64,000 nucleotides of DNA. Source: Liolophura sinensis (Eukaryota > Mollusca > Polyplacophora > Chitonida > Chitonidae). Of the stretch, positions 39,601 through 48,745 are shown piece by piece. The translations under genes were made by a program, and so were the position numbers. Below the pieces are notes generated by a model. It saw only the letters and a program-made list of their open reading frames with translations, was not told where the DNA came from and made no database searches. The stretch spans positions 13,319,504 through 13,383,503 of the forward strand of contig NC_088298.1 in NCBI RefSeq assembly GCF_032854445.1, in the 5' to 3' direction. Position 1 is the stretch's first letter, and every line of letters starts with the position of its first letter.

Positions 39601-41739
39601 AACTCTCTAAGATTCAGCATAACAACCGTGTCATGCATTTTGAGCTACGCGACAGCCGATGTTAGAAATACGGTTTACTTGAAATTCTTATACTCACAAA
39701 ACTTCATATCCACAGTAAGTTATAAGTACAGATTTGGCATATATTCACGTTTTGTGTTGCTAGTTTCATGTATCGCATTTAGAGGAACGGCTCAGTATGT
39801 ATTTGTGGAATTTAAACCGAGAGTCTCAGGACGTGGGTTTCTATAACAGCCCTCTTTTCTCCCCTTGACTGTCTTCTTATAATTTGACGCTGGCTGCAGA
39901 CTCTTTCATATGCTTGATTCATTTATCAGTTTGTTGCTTACATTAATTATTTTGTCGAAATAATAAAATAACCCTAAAAGCTTCTAAAGTATAACATTTC
40001 AAATAACAAGCATGTTGTGCTTCCAAATAATTCTAGACATTTATTCATCCATAAATATCGGGCTCTCACATAATAGATGTTTCTAACTTAAGTACTAAAG
40101 TTCTTGGCCCATTTTCATTTTATCTGCCCTCACACATATAGACTATAATTAGTGACGATACTAAATTTTAGTATTTCATTGAATGGATTTTCATATTAAA
40201 ACTATGTTGTATTCATTGTAAACATTTTAAAAATTATCTCGGTGAATTTAGTCCAGCCATTTCTGATTCTTCTGGGATTAAGTTTATGGCATACTACACA
40301 AACCAATACTAATTAATTAAACTTAACTATTTCGCTTTGTCTCTCTAGATCCGTTATTTTAGGGTTTTTTTCCTTTTTATTAACAATCTCCTGTTCTTTC
40401 AAAGTGCTGTTAGAACAACACCATGAACGCAATGTTCATGAATGCAAATGCGAGTATGAGGTGAATTAAACTGTAAATCACCTGTTGGTTTTAAAAATCC
40501 ACATGACGGACATTCGTAATTAAAACAATCGTGTTATACATTACGATTCAACCTACCTGTTGTATTTTGGTGTATTATGTTTAACCATGGCACATGCATG
40601 TTGGAATATTGCTTTCTTTGATGAAAGGATTTCATAATTCGCAAACGTCGTGGCTAACAACTCATGGATATTGTATTCAGATGATTTCATTTATGCAAAT
40701 CGTCATTTCTCATTGTTATTGAGAAACTGTATTATGGGCTCCAATTGCATAGCATATTTAAGTTCAGCCTTGCTCTAAAGTGAATTTGAATTGACACATT
40801 ATAGCATCTTGCTTATTTGTGCTAATAGCTAGTAGGCAAGTATATGAAAGAGTCTTTACCTTCTTCAGAAATCTGCAATCTTCCCCAACTTCAGACTTTC
40901 TTTCCAACCTGGCTTTTACGCATGTGCATATCAACAGGGCTTTTCCGGCGTTGCCAAGCGATTTCAACGGATGCTTACCACTCAACGCTCTTGGCTATGA
41001 TCGACGTGGCTTAACCATTTTATGTTGTTGTCCATTGATGTTGTTTTCTTTTACTTTTGCTTAATACTTCTGTTGCTACGATTGCTACGATTATGACAGA
41101 CTTTATGCAGATTGGCTAAAAGTATTCATTGTGTTGTGCTTGGTGTCCTACTGATGTATTTTGCAAATTGAAATAGGTAAAAAAAACAGATTTTTTTGTG
41201 ATTTGAATCATGACGTAAACATCGCAGTGTGGCTGTAAGCTTCTAAGCATCATATTGCATTAACCTTTCTTGTTTCTAAATAAATCATTTTGCTATCAAA
41301 TAGCGATCCATCATTAGTATAAGTAAGATCATATTTTCAACGCATGTCCATGCAAATTCGATCTTGCATGGCTCATGGTGTCACATTTGTGTATTTTTCA
41401 GGCAATGAAGGTAGTAATCGGACACCAAACCAGAAGCGGTTCAAGTTCATCCCCGTTAACCCTTTACACAAACCACCAACGCGGAAAGACTTGGTGTACT
41501 TTGAGAATTCTCCAGACTTTTGCGTCGAAGACAACACCATTGGCTTTAAAGGAACGAAAGGGAGGGAATGCAACGCGACGTCGATCGGCGTGGACGGATG
41601 TGACTTAATGTGCTGTGGGCGGGGCTACAAGACTGAGACGTATATCCACAAGGAAAGATGCAGTTGTACGTTTCATTGGTGCTGCCACGTGAAATGTGAC
41701 ACGTGCACAAGGACTAGAATGAGGCACACTTGTCTCTGA
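15579..41739 (+). CDS. Wnt1: Wnt1 (wingless orthologue), complete, five coding exons
   Basis: Secreted Wnt ligand for Frizzled/LRP receptors. Coding exons 15579-15673, 24132-24391, 33186-33451, 37843-37993 and 41402-41739 join to 1110 bases: 369 residues plus stop, against about 370 in vertebrate WNT1. All four introns are GT-AG and the reading frame is kept at each junction (phases 2, 1, 0, 1). Residues 1-19 form a hydrophobic signal peptide. WW straddles the first junction, as in vertebrate WNT1. [33 protein letters not shown] and HNNEAGR follow. CHGMSGSC contains the palmitoleoylated Ser223. The end has NATS (sequon at Asn315), CTFHWCC and a terminal CL. PSLQxLxRxQRRL, [10 protein letters not shown] and DRFDGASRV fit Wnt1 rather than other subfamilies. 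Its neighbour Wnt6 is convergent. No frameshift or stop is seen, and the assignment is very secure. Confidence 0.96.
18380..18487. repeat. Direct repeat, two 42-bp copies
   Basis: The two copies share AATCATACAAA and AAACCCTTGTTACAT with few differences, 66 bases apart start to start. Confidence 0.9.
21299..21420. repeat. Three-unit 40-bp tandem repeat
   Basis: ATGTCACTG recurs at 21301, 21341 and 21381, each followed by a similar CCATACACCA stretch. The period is exactly 40 bases with moderate divergence. Confidence 0.9.
24132..24391 (+). CDS. Wnt1: Wnt1 coding exon 2
   Basis: Encodes residues 32-118 and the first base of Gly119. A long pyrimidine tract (about 24050-24130) and ACAG precede the exon. 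The conserved segments are [13 protein letters not shown], the NPG motif, [18 protein letters not shown] with the first conserved Wnt cysteines, and FGKIL. The donor is GTAAGG. The phase-1 break inside the Gly of KGCRETAF is a conserved Wnt intron site and is shared with Wnt6 in this window. NTHGG is a short local variation. Confidence 0.95.
24392..33185 (+). other. Wnt1 intron 2
   Basis: 8.79 kb, GTAAGG to CCAG. It contains a (CA)n microsatellite near 24703-24722. No SINE, transposon ORF or RNA gene is recognised in the remaining sequence, making it the longest repeat-poor stretch of the window and a reasonable place to look for enhancers. Confidence 0.75.
33186..33451 (+). CDS. Wnt1: Wnt1 coding exon 3
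   Basis: Encodes residues 119-207: [16 protein letters not shown], a Cys-rich stretch, [24 protein letters not shown] and LHNNEAGRM. The acceptor is TTTCCAG and the donor ATG|GTAAGT. The phase-0 intron after the NNEAGR motif matches both vertebrate Wnt genes and the Wnt6 exon at 61918-62192. FVD..EKGRD is typical of Wnt1; the Wnt6 exon has [12 protein letters not shown] at the same place, which separates the two genes clearly. Confidence 0.96.
33628..33781 (+). mobile_element. 5'-truncated SINE in Wnt1 intron 3
   Basis: Body and tail of the same family, from about GGTCTTCCAGCAACC to AAATAAATAAATAAAT. A 15-bp imperfect target duplication (13 of 15) is at 33613-33627 and 33782-33796. It sits about 180 bases past the exon 3 donor, in the sense orientation. 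Confidence 0.88.
34905..35051 (+). repeat. Dispersed ~140-bp repeat family, copy 2
   Basis: Shares ordered blocks with 60164-60305 (ACAGTGTGA, TTGGCAAA, a CAATTTACC-like block, GGTTTTTAT, GCACCATGGC) and more weakly with 19797-19923 (TTGACAAATGGTCA, CCTCAGTT). A partial reversed match (TGACCATTTGCCAA) is near 61090. No tail or tRNA boxes are seen. It is probably a short non-autonomous element of unknown class. Confidence 0.45.
37843..37993 (+). CDS. Wnt1: Wnt1 coding exon 4 (lipidation site)
   Basis: Encodes residues 208-257 plus the first base of Gly258. It contains [16 protein letters not shown]. Ser223 corresponds to the serine that Porcupine acylates in Wnt proteins, and the acyl chain occupies the Frizzled groove. 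RLPTFRKIG and [12 protein letters not shown] follow. The acceptor is TTTCAG and the donor GTATGT. The following intron (phase 1, after VIPG) is absent from four-exon vertebrate WNT1 as I recall it, and also from the Wnt6 terminal exon here. Confidence 0.95.
37994..41401 (+). other. Wnt1 intron 4
   Basis: 3.41 kb, GTATGT to TCAG, at a position without an intron in vertebrate WNT1 as I recall it. It contains the G-run tract at 39249-39299. No exon-like frame is seen. Confidence 0.75.
39249..39299 (+). repeat. G-run tract (potential G-quadruplex) in Wnt1 intron 4
   Basis: About 50 bases of nearly pure G/T with more than six runs of at least three G, on the sense strand. It would be G4-competent in the Wnt1 pre-mRNA. 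Confidence 0.85.
41402..41739 (+). CDS. Wnt1: Wnt1 coding exon 5 and stop
   Basis: Encodes residues 258-369 and TGA. It has [29 protein letters not shown] (Asn315 sequon, matching a known WNT1 glycosylation site), [30 protein letters not shown] and a terminal CL. This is the cysteine-rich C-terminal domain whose hairpin contacts Frizzled. The acceptor is TTTTTCAG at 41394-41401. The exon is uninterrupted and all expected cysteines are visible. Confidence 0.96.
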
Positions 41740-41805
41740 GTTTCCGTTTCAACTGTGACGTCATATACTGTTTCCCGCTTGACTACCAGATTTACAGACT
41801 CACTA

Positions 41806-41839
41806 TGTTGTTGTTGCTGTTGCTGTGGTTGTTGTTGTC
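41806..41839 (+). repeat. TTG/CTG trinucleotide tract in Wnt1 3' UTR
   Basis: An imperfect run of TTG and CTG triplets begins 66 bases after the Wnt1 stop, in the sense strand. A matching tract lies just after the Wnt6 stop. Confidence 0.8.
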
Positions 41840-41893
41840 GCTTGGTGCAATGTTGGCTGAAGTTCAAGGAAGTGCAATTGACCGCGGAATCTG

Positions 41894-41899
41894 AATAAA
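41894..41899 (+). terminator. Candidate proximal poly(A) signal of Wnt1
   Basis: Canonical AATAAA about 155 bases after the Wnt1 stop, the first on this strand. If used, the 3' UTR would be about 170-180 bases and would include the TTG/CTG tract at 41806-41839. Confidence 0.5.
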
Positions 41900-43692
41900 A
41901 CAGTTACGGCTGTCGCCAACATAAAATTGGCAAACGGACGACCTCACGAGGAAAGTGCAAGGTGCCGTCTGGACAACTTTTCATGAACTATTCACATCCG
42001 TGTTATTACTGAGTAAATCCAGTTCTTGTCCGCTGTTGCCCCCGTCCACATGAGCCGGAATGTGGACTTTGTGGACGTGACGGTCACATTGTTGTGTAGC
42101 AAATCACAAGAACCGAGGCTGATATGGACACATGCTGAAGTGTAGAGGATTTTGTCTGCGATGCCAACATATCAGTTCAGCTAGCTTAAAGCGGTGCAAT
42201 AGCTGAGAGGGAGTCGAAAGGTGACGGTTATCAACTGTGACAAGAAAAAAATGTATTTATAACTTAGTGGTGAAATTATTTTTTAATCCGCTGCTTCGAT
42301 ATGCGAAGATTTGTTTATAACATAAAATGCTGTACATATGTATTTTTACCATGTCGACACGGCTATGCAAATTAGGTGTATAGAATTCGCCAGGAGTATC
42401 ACATTGTATATATTTATATATTCCATAGACAGATCACCATTTTATGGAGGAGTATAACACAGGATGTTATCGGCGAAAATTCTGTCAAACTTTTTGAAAT
42501 CATTTCCGCGATAATTTACAACGATTTCTGTCATACATACTTTCAACATCGTTATTATTGTCGTGGTCTTTAAATTATAATTAACATTAGACCTGTGTAG
42601 TTTAGTATGATATCATCGGCGAAGTATGCAGACCGTCGACAGAGCTTTGAGGTTGTGCTCATAAAACTCTTTTGCAAGTCTGGTAATATCACACCACATC
42701 GTGGTAATTTAATACAACGAAGCGTTTGTTATCGATGTCAACAACATTTTATTTCTGTTGTTTTCACCTGTATTTGAAATTTTGATGGGTGCTAGTGGAC
42801 AGGCCGTTACATACCTCATAAAACACGATATTTTCTGCATACTTCGTGAGGAAAATTTACCCTCTGCCCATACAGTGAATGAAGTGCCTATTTAATAAAC
42901 ATAGCTGTCTGTTCATCACGCGTGAGGTATTTTCTGTTTCTAATATAATACTTATGTACTTATTATCAGATAAGGCTTACATAGGTTTTGATGAAATATT
43001 TACACACTATAGTTTAAAAATATCCTTAATTAGACAAAAACCTTCATAGAGGCTTTATTATAAGATATGTATAGCGCACACGTAATACGCGGCACGCTAT
43101 TCCAATATATTTGATTTGTTACCATAAAAGTAGTGCGCTTCAGTGACTACTTCCGCTGTGTAGTTCGGTTTACTCACACACTAGGGTATTGCTATATTTC
43201 TAAGCAAACCGAGACGTCCCCACCACCTTTATCACAATTTATCAAAACCAATATGAAGTCGATATGCAAAAAATTCAGCCAATTTGAAAAAATATACGAA
43301 ATGTTGAGAAAATAAAGCTCTGTGACCGTATTCTTTTGTTTGTTTGTAGTCCAAATATTCCGCAAGCTTTTGTGTTCATTTATCAAAGTGTTTCACTCTT
43401 CTCCCACTTCATGCGGATTGTCCGAGTTGGCACGTGGGAAAAAAGTAATTGTATTTATTATGCGAATGTAAAACCAAAACACGAGAGATTTCTTTCAAAG
43501 TCACGTGGACTATAACGTACGTTGCTTCCATTCTTTGTTGTTGTTGTTGTTATATGTGTACGAACAAGATCCATATTTTCCTGATGGTTTGTGTTGTTTT
43601 GTTAGTGCGTTGAATTTTGTACATAGCGTTCCCTGTCCTATTTATTAATCTATGTCTGATGTGTTGAAATGTTCATGCCTGATGATTATGTT

Positions 43693-43698
43693 AATAAA
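43693..43698 (+). terminator. Candidate distal poly(A) signal of Wnt1
   Basis: AATAAA about 1.95 kb after the stop, followed within 45 bases by GT-rich sequence. The stretch between the two signals is AT-rich with no ORF of note, which would fit a long alternative 3' UTR. Transcript ends are needed to choose between the sites. Confidence 0.35.
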
Positions 43699-44333
43699 GC
43701 ATACAAACCCTGTATAACAAGCTGTCTTGACGTCAGCTCTGATCTGATTAGTAAACTATTTTGTTTGTCGTCTTTTTTACTTTACTAGAACTGCAGAGGT
43801 ATAAGGATTTCTTGATTGGCTCGTTCAGCACGCCATATTAATTGACGATTGGCCATTGAGGTCGCCAGTTCAATCCAAAACTCGCTGTTTAACTGGGCCT
43901 TTAAGTCAGGAGGTTTGCAAGGTATCTGAAGAAGTGGTTAAATTTTTAATTAAATTAATTTTCCGCTCTAAACTACATGATTTTCCATGCACTTATATAT
44001 TTGTTAGGGACTTTTCCCTGGCAGAGGCGAATGAAAACCATTGCTTTTCGCCAATGACCTTGTAAACCGCATTGTTAAACTTTATGTATTTATTTATTTG
44101 ATTGTCTGTTAACGCGGAGTAAAAATTATATTTTTAGTTATGTGATCGCGGGATATAGAAGCATGTTTTATTGGTGGATAGCAAGTGATAGCCTAAAGAA
44201 AGGTTAACCTGGCTAAAAAACGCACGGACCCGGTCGGCCGCAAAGTGCGACGAAGGCCTCGAATTCCTTGTTCGAAGCTCGGATTGAGCCCTCAGCTCAT
44301 GTGTTCATCTTAATTATACTCTCTAAGAACTAA

Positions 44334-44550
44334 TGTGTACAAGAAGTACACAAGGTGTGTACCACAAACACACAAGAATTGTGATAAATTTGCGCAGGGG
44401 CATTAATGTGTACCTTGCATACGTCATTATTATGTACTTTTAGTGTGTACCAGATAGTGTACATGTGGTACACAACTTGGTTACATCGTGAACTACACAT
44501 ATTTGTGTGTATGAAACGGTACACAATTGGTTTTGAGAGTACACATCCAA
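44334..44550. repeat. Cluster of GTGTAC/GTACAC motifs
   Basis: At least eight copies of GTGTAC or GTACAC occur in about 215 bases, in both orientations, including a close inverted pair (GTGTACATGTGGTACAC). Spacing is irregular. Some longer segments also match (GTGTGTACCAC, AGTGTGTACCAG). Confidence 0.75.
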
Positions 44551-44619
44551 GACCCGCGTCTAGATACAGTTTTATAGGTATATCTATAGCATAACTGCAC
44601 ATTTATAATTACACGTTCC

Positions 44620-46520
44620 TTAATTAAACAAATAATTTATATCAGACAGGAGTATCGGATACTAAACTGGAACATATACAATGACAGTATACGACAGGAA
44701 AAATTCATGGCCCAGCTTATCCTATCCATAATTAATTACATCACTTCAAAGTAAACAACAAAAATTTAGTTGGTGAACATGTACGTGAGAGATGTCTCGA
44801 TGTTACATTTTACTTTACAGTTTTGTTTTTGATATGTTGACTCGTGGGTCAGGTGAGATCTTCTCCCCTAGGGCACTAAAAGGAAACGGCATCTGCTGAC
44901 GGCTTGAAAGAAGACAGACACCTTATTTAACAATAGCAAAAATGTCAAAAATGTAATTTTGTAACAGTCCAGTGACATGTTTTGTATAAAGCTCTCATCA
45001 AGACCTAAGTAAAATATGTCTATCTCCCCCTCCGCAGGGTTTTCTTAGTTTTCTTATGGTCCCCCTCCTTTTTTTTTCTCAAACTCTTTCCATCTGTTCC
45101 TCCCCAATCTATGACTAATCGAGAAGTTTCTTTACTATAACTCCTTCTCCCAGCTACTTAAAACTATGCGACTGCCACGTTCGTGATTGTGACGGTGTGC
45201 TGCTATTGTTACGCACAAAACCTACGAATGAATGATTGTGGCTTAACTCAATGGCAATATTTCAGCCATATCGTGGCGATGCACCAAAACGAAAAGGTAC
45301 CAATATTAATGTATTTAACCAAAACTTTCTGAATATTTGAATTTGGATTACCTTCACGGCGTTTATTACCTTGTTTATTTCATTATTTTACTTTAAAGTC
45401 TATAAACCGTCATCTTCTCTTGCAAAAACGCTATAAAAAAGTATTTGATTATTACAAATACAAATAAAGTCTGTGGATATATTTATCTGATCATCCAATG
45501 AAAGTCTTGGATTAGTTTATCTGTGCATCAGAACAACTAATCTGTTTGGATACTCGTACATTAGAGGAGTTGTCTTGGTTAATTAAAATCGAACGTGCTA
45601 CAAGTCAATTACTGTACAACGGTATGAAAGAGTATTGCAGCCTATCAGTGTTATCGGCATGTTTGTCTAAATTCCTTCCGCTACGCTGCAAATTGAGCTT
45701 GATAGCGATCTGCGCATGCACACGTTATGGGTGACTGCGCGTGCGCCTGCACATGTCCGGAGGCGATTCTGATAACGGCTTGTGTTCACCCTTTACACTT
45801 CACAGCGATATGCTAATTGCGTGGAAAATATTTGGCTTAACCTGTATGCAATAAATAGGACATGTACCTTGTTCGACGAAAGAGCCCTCGGGAAAGAACA
45901 AGACTTGCTTTTTGGAGGATAAACCATTTAATTTTTCCGGCCGTTTTAACAAAATGTCACTCTAAGCAAGACTTGTCAGTTCAGATATAAATATCAAAGA
46001 GTCATCTTCACATTCCTCCGCTTTATCATATTTGAATATTTAACCATGATTAAGTCTAATGTATTTTCTGACTCACAGGAAAGCATCAGTATGTTTCGCC
46101 GAAGATAAAAAGAAAAAGAGTGTAGACCAGATTTTCGTCAGTTTTTGCATATTCATTCAGTCGAAGACAATAAAACCCTTGTATACAGTGACATTAAATA
46201 TTTATCGATTTTAAACTTTTGCAAACGAACAAAAGGCGACTTTTTGCTTTCCGAATATAAACAAAGACGAGCTGAAATTTACAATTCACATCCACCAATT
46301 AGGAAAGCTAATCGTGTAATCTGAAAGCGTTTTAATTGGGTATTATAACAACGCACTTTTCTCTCAACATAAATGCCTAGGCAGTGTAAATTGGAACGCG
46401 AAGCGACAAACACATTACTTATGTATGATGGAATCCAGATAGGTAAATCAACAAATAATCCATGTTTAATCACCTCGGAGTAGCGCAGAAATGTTTGAAT
46501 ATACAAACAGATTAGACGAT
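44620..46520. other. Intergenic, nothing recognised
   Basis: AT-rich sequence with only short unsupported frames. I see no RNA gene, no transposon ORF and no tandem array between the GTGTAC cluster and the SINE at 46536. Confidence 0.5.
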
Positions 46521-46535
46521 TACAAAATGTTGAGA

Positions 46536-46699
46536 TTTATTTATTTATTTATTTATTTAATTGGTGTTTTACGCCGCACTCAAAGAGTATTTCACTTATA
46601 CGACGGCGGCCAGCATTATGGTGGGAGGAAACAGGGTAGAGCCCGAGGGAAACCCACGACCATCCGTAGGTTGCTGACAGGCCTTCCTATGTACGGCCG
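46536..46699 (-). mobile_element. 5'-truncated SINE next to the Tc1 element
   Basis: The tail and body are clear on the minus strand, but the tRNA head is missing. A 13-bp target duplication (12 of 13) lies at 46523-46535 and 46700-46712. The Tc1 element begins about 30 bases to the right. Confidence 0.9.
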
Positions 46700-46743
46700 C
46701 AAAATGTGGAGAGTTGCAAATGACATGTGGCTGCGGTTCAGTT

Positions 46744-48303
46744 ATATAAACTACCAGGCAAAAGAAAGGTTTCACCGTATTTTTTGTCATAAAAAAAGTA
46801 AAAGTGCGATTCCGGGTTTGATTCTAAGCAGGACTTAGTGTATGACTGCATCGTTTCCTCTACCAGAACGCATCGTCACGAACGCAGCAATTGGAATTGT
46901 GAAATTGCGATAACATGCAAAACGTCCTTTTGAGGCATGGCTCGTGATTCACGTGCGGTAATGTTGCATAAATACTCTTGCTCGAAAGAGCAGACATTCA
47001 GTGTCCGAAAAAACACCAACAATATGCCAAGACTTAGGCAAGCACAACGAGACCAGGCCATCGGTATGTCCACCATAGGAGTCTCGCAACGTCACATTGC
47101 AAGAACGTTCAACTGCAGCCAAACCACCATCAGGAGGTTGTTGATACGCTATCAGCAGACAGGCCAGACCCAAGACAGACCAAGATCGGGAAGACCGAGG
47201 GTAACAACTGCGGCTGAAGGTCACTACATCCGGCAGATCCACCTCCGAAACCGATTCGTCACGGCGACGTCAACAGCGGCGACGACACTAGGCCATGTCA
47301 TCAGCCCCAGAACAACACTGCGTCGTCTTCGTTCAGCTGGTTTACGACCTTACCGCCCCTTCTGTGGGATGGCCTTGACCCTTTTACACCGTCAACGCAG
47401 ATTGCGATGGGCACGTATTGTACGTCGGTGGCAGCGACGTGACTGGGCGAGAGTGCTGTTTACAGACGAGAGCAGGTTCTGTCTATTCAGGAACGATGAC
47501 AGAGTTCGAGTTTCCCGACGAAGAGGCGAGCGTCTCGCGCCAAACTGCGCAAGAGAGGTTTATCCGTTTGGAGGCGGAGGCGTCATGGTTTGGGGAGAGA
47601 TTTGTGACCAAATGAAGACCCAGTTGGTTATTGTGCGAGGTAATCTGACTGGCCAGCGATACGTTGATGAGGTACTGAGACCTGTCATCTTTCCTTTCCT
47701 CCAACGACAGCCAAGAGGATCGATCTTGCAACACGGCAACGCAAGGCCTCACACTGCCCGCATTGTTACAGACTACCTCAAGACCGCAAACGTCATCGTG
47801 TTGCCCTGGCCAGCCAACTCACCAGACATGAACCCCATTGAGCATCTCTGGGATCACCTTGACCGCCGTTTGAGACAGCTGGTGCCTCCTCCAACTAACC
47901 AACAGGAACTTGAGCAAGCTCTAACCTATGGAACGTTATCCCTGTTGACGTCATCCGGCGACTGACGACGTCAATGCGGAGGCGTGTGCTTGCTTGCATT
48001 GATGCCCAGGGTGGCCACACTCGCTACTGATGACTGTAGTCCTTCATTTCTGTGAATACTGTGACTTTACATGCTCTTGCCAGTTAACTTTACATTTGTG
48101 TAATTTTTTCTTCTGACCCCTTGTCTCTTTCATTGTGTTTTGTGGCCAATTGAATGCCAATATTTTAAAGCCTTTTTGAGATAATATTTCACAATGATTC
48201 CTGTTTATAAACCAATCTTCTTAATTCTTATATCTGCCTTTGTTTTTGTTTTATGGGCTCAAAAAGTGGGTGAAACCATTCTTTTGCCTGGTAGTTTATA
48301 TAA
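46744..48303 (+). mobile_element. Tc1/mariner-like DNA transposon, inactive copy
   Basis: About 1.56 kb bounded by inverted repeats of about 34 bases. The left begins TATAAACTACCAGGCAAAAG near 46746; the right is its reverse complement ending near 48302. The ends sit in TA-rich sequence, as expected for TA target sites, but the exact TA duplication cannot be fixed because the ends read TATATA. It encloses one transposase gene with a lost catalytic residue and a frameshift. It lies about 30 bases from a SINE in the region between Wnt1 and Wnt6. Confidence 0.9.
47024..48030 (+). pseudogene. Tc1-like transposase, D-to-G active site and 3' frameshift
   Basis: Cut-and-paste DDE transposase of the Tc1 group. 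The ATG at 47024 starts the family-like MPRLRQAQRDQAIGM; the open frame extends upstream to 46937 with unrelated residues. The N-terminal helix-turn-helix region (residues about 10-45) is followed by a GRPR linker. The first catalytic Asp is residue 148 (FTDESRF). The third residue is Glu273 (SPDMNPIEHLW). The second Asp, expected in QHDNARPH, is Gly238 (QHGNARPH), a GAC-to-GGC change. The 34-residue spacing to Glu273 is the DD34E pattern. One base is missing near 47927, so the frame ends at 47965; in the shifted frame NVIPVDVIRRL and a final GGHTRY continue to 48030. The copy should be catalytically dead. Confidence 0.92.
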
Positions 48304-48436
48304 AACCAGTGTATCTGGCTGTATCCAGTAAGCCTTCTTAAAAACTTTCTGTAAACTATAGGGAACAAACTAAACCCAGGTTATTGTTTTATTGTTTCTT
48401 TTGAAACGTATTTGTTTCACCGAAGGAAATGCAAAT

Positions 48437-48505
48437 GATTGATTGATGGATGAATGAATGGAAAGATGGATGGAAAGATGGGTGGATGGGTGCGTGGAAG
48501 GATAG
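48437..48505. repeat. GATG/GATT tetranucleotide microsatellite
   Basis: An imperfect run of GATT, GATG, AATG and GGTG tetramers. Confidence 0.85.
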
Positions 48506-48674
48506 ATTAATTACCTAATTACATATCCACACTTCATAAATACATGATGACACTTAATTGTGTAACCACGCTGTGCACACTTGGTGACTAGTGCAAAATC
48601 GGCAAAAATTTACATACGTTAAAATGTGTTCAAATTTGGTGTGAGTACGACCGATTACATATCCGTTTCTTAAA

Positions 48675-48745
48675 AGCATGTACCTTTCTGCTGTCATATA
48701 AATCAAACATTCTTAAGCATATCGTTAAACACTAATTTAAAGAAA
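48675..48745 (+). mobile_element. Decayed SINE fragment downstream of Tc1
   Basis: CATATAAATCAAACATTCTT, AAGCATATCGTTAAACACTA aligns with the SINE segment CGTATAAGTGAAATATTCTT, GAGTACGGCGTAAAACACCA. It is a diverged copy with no visible tail. Confidence 0.5.
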
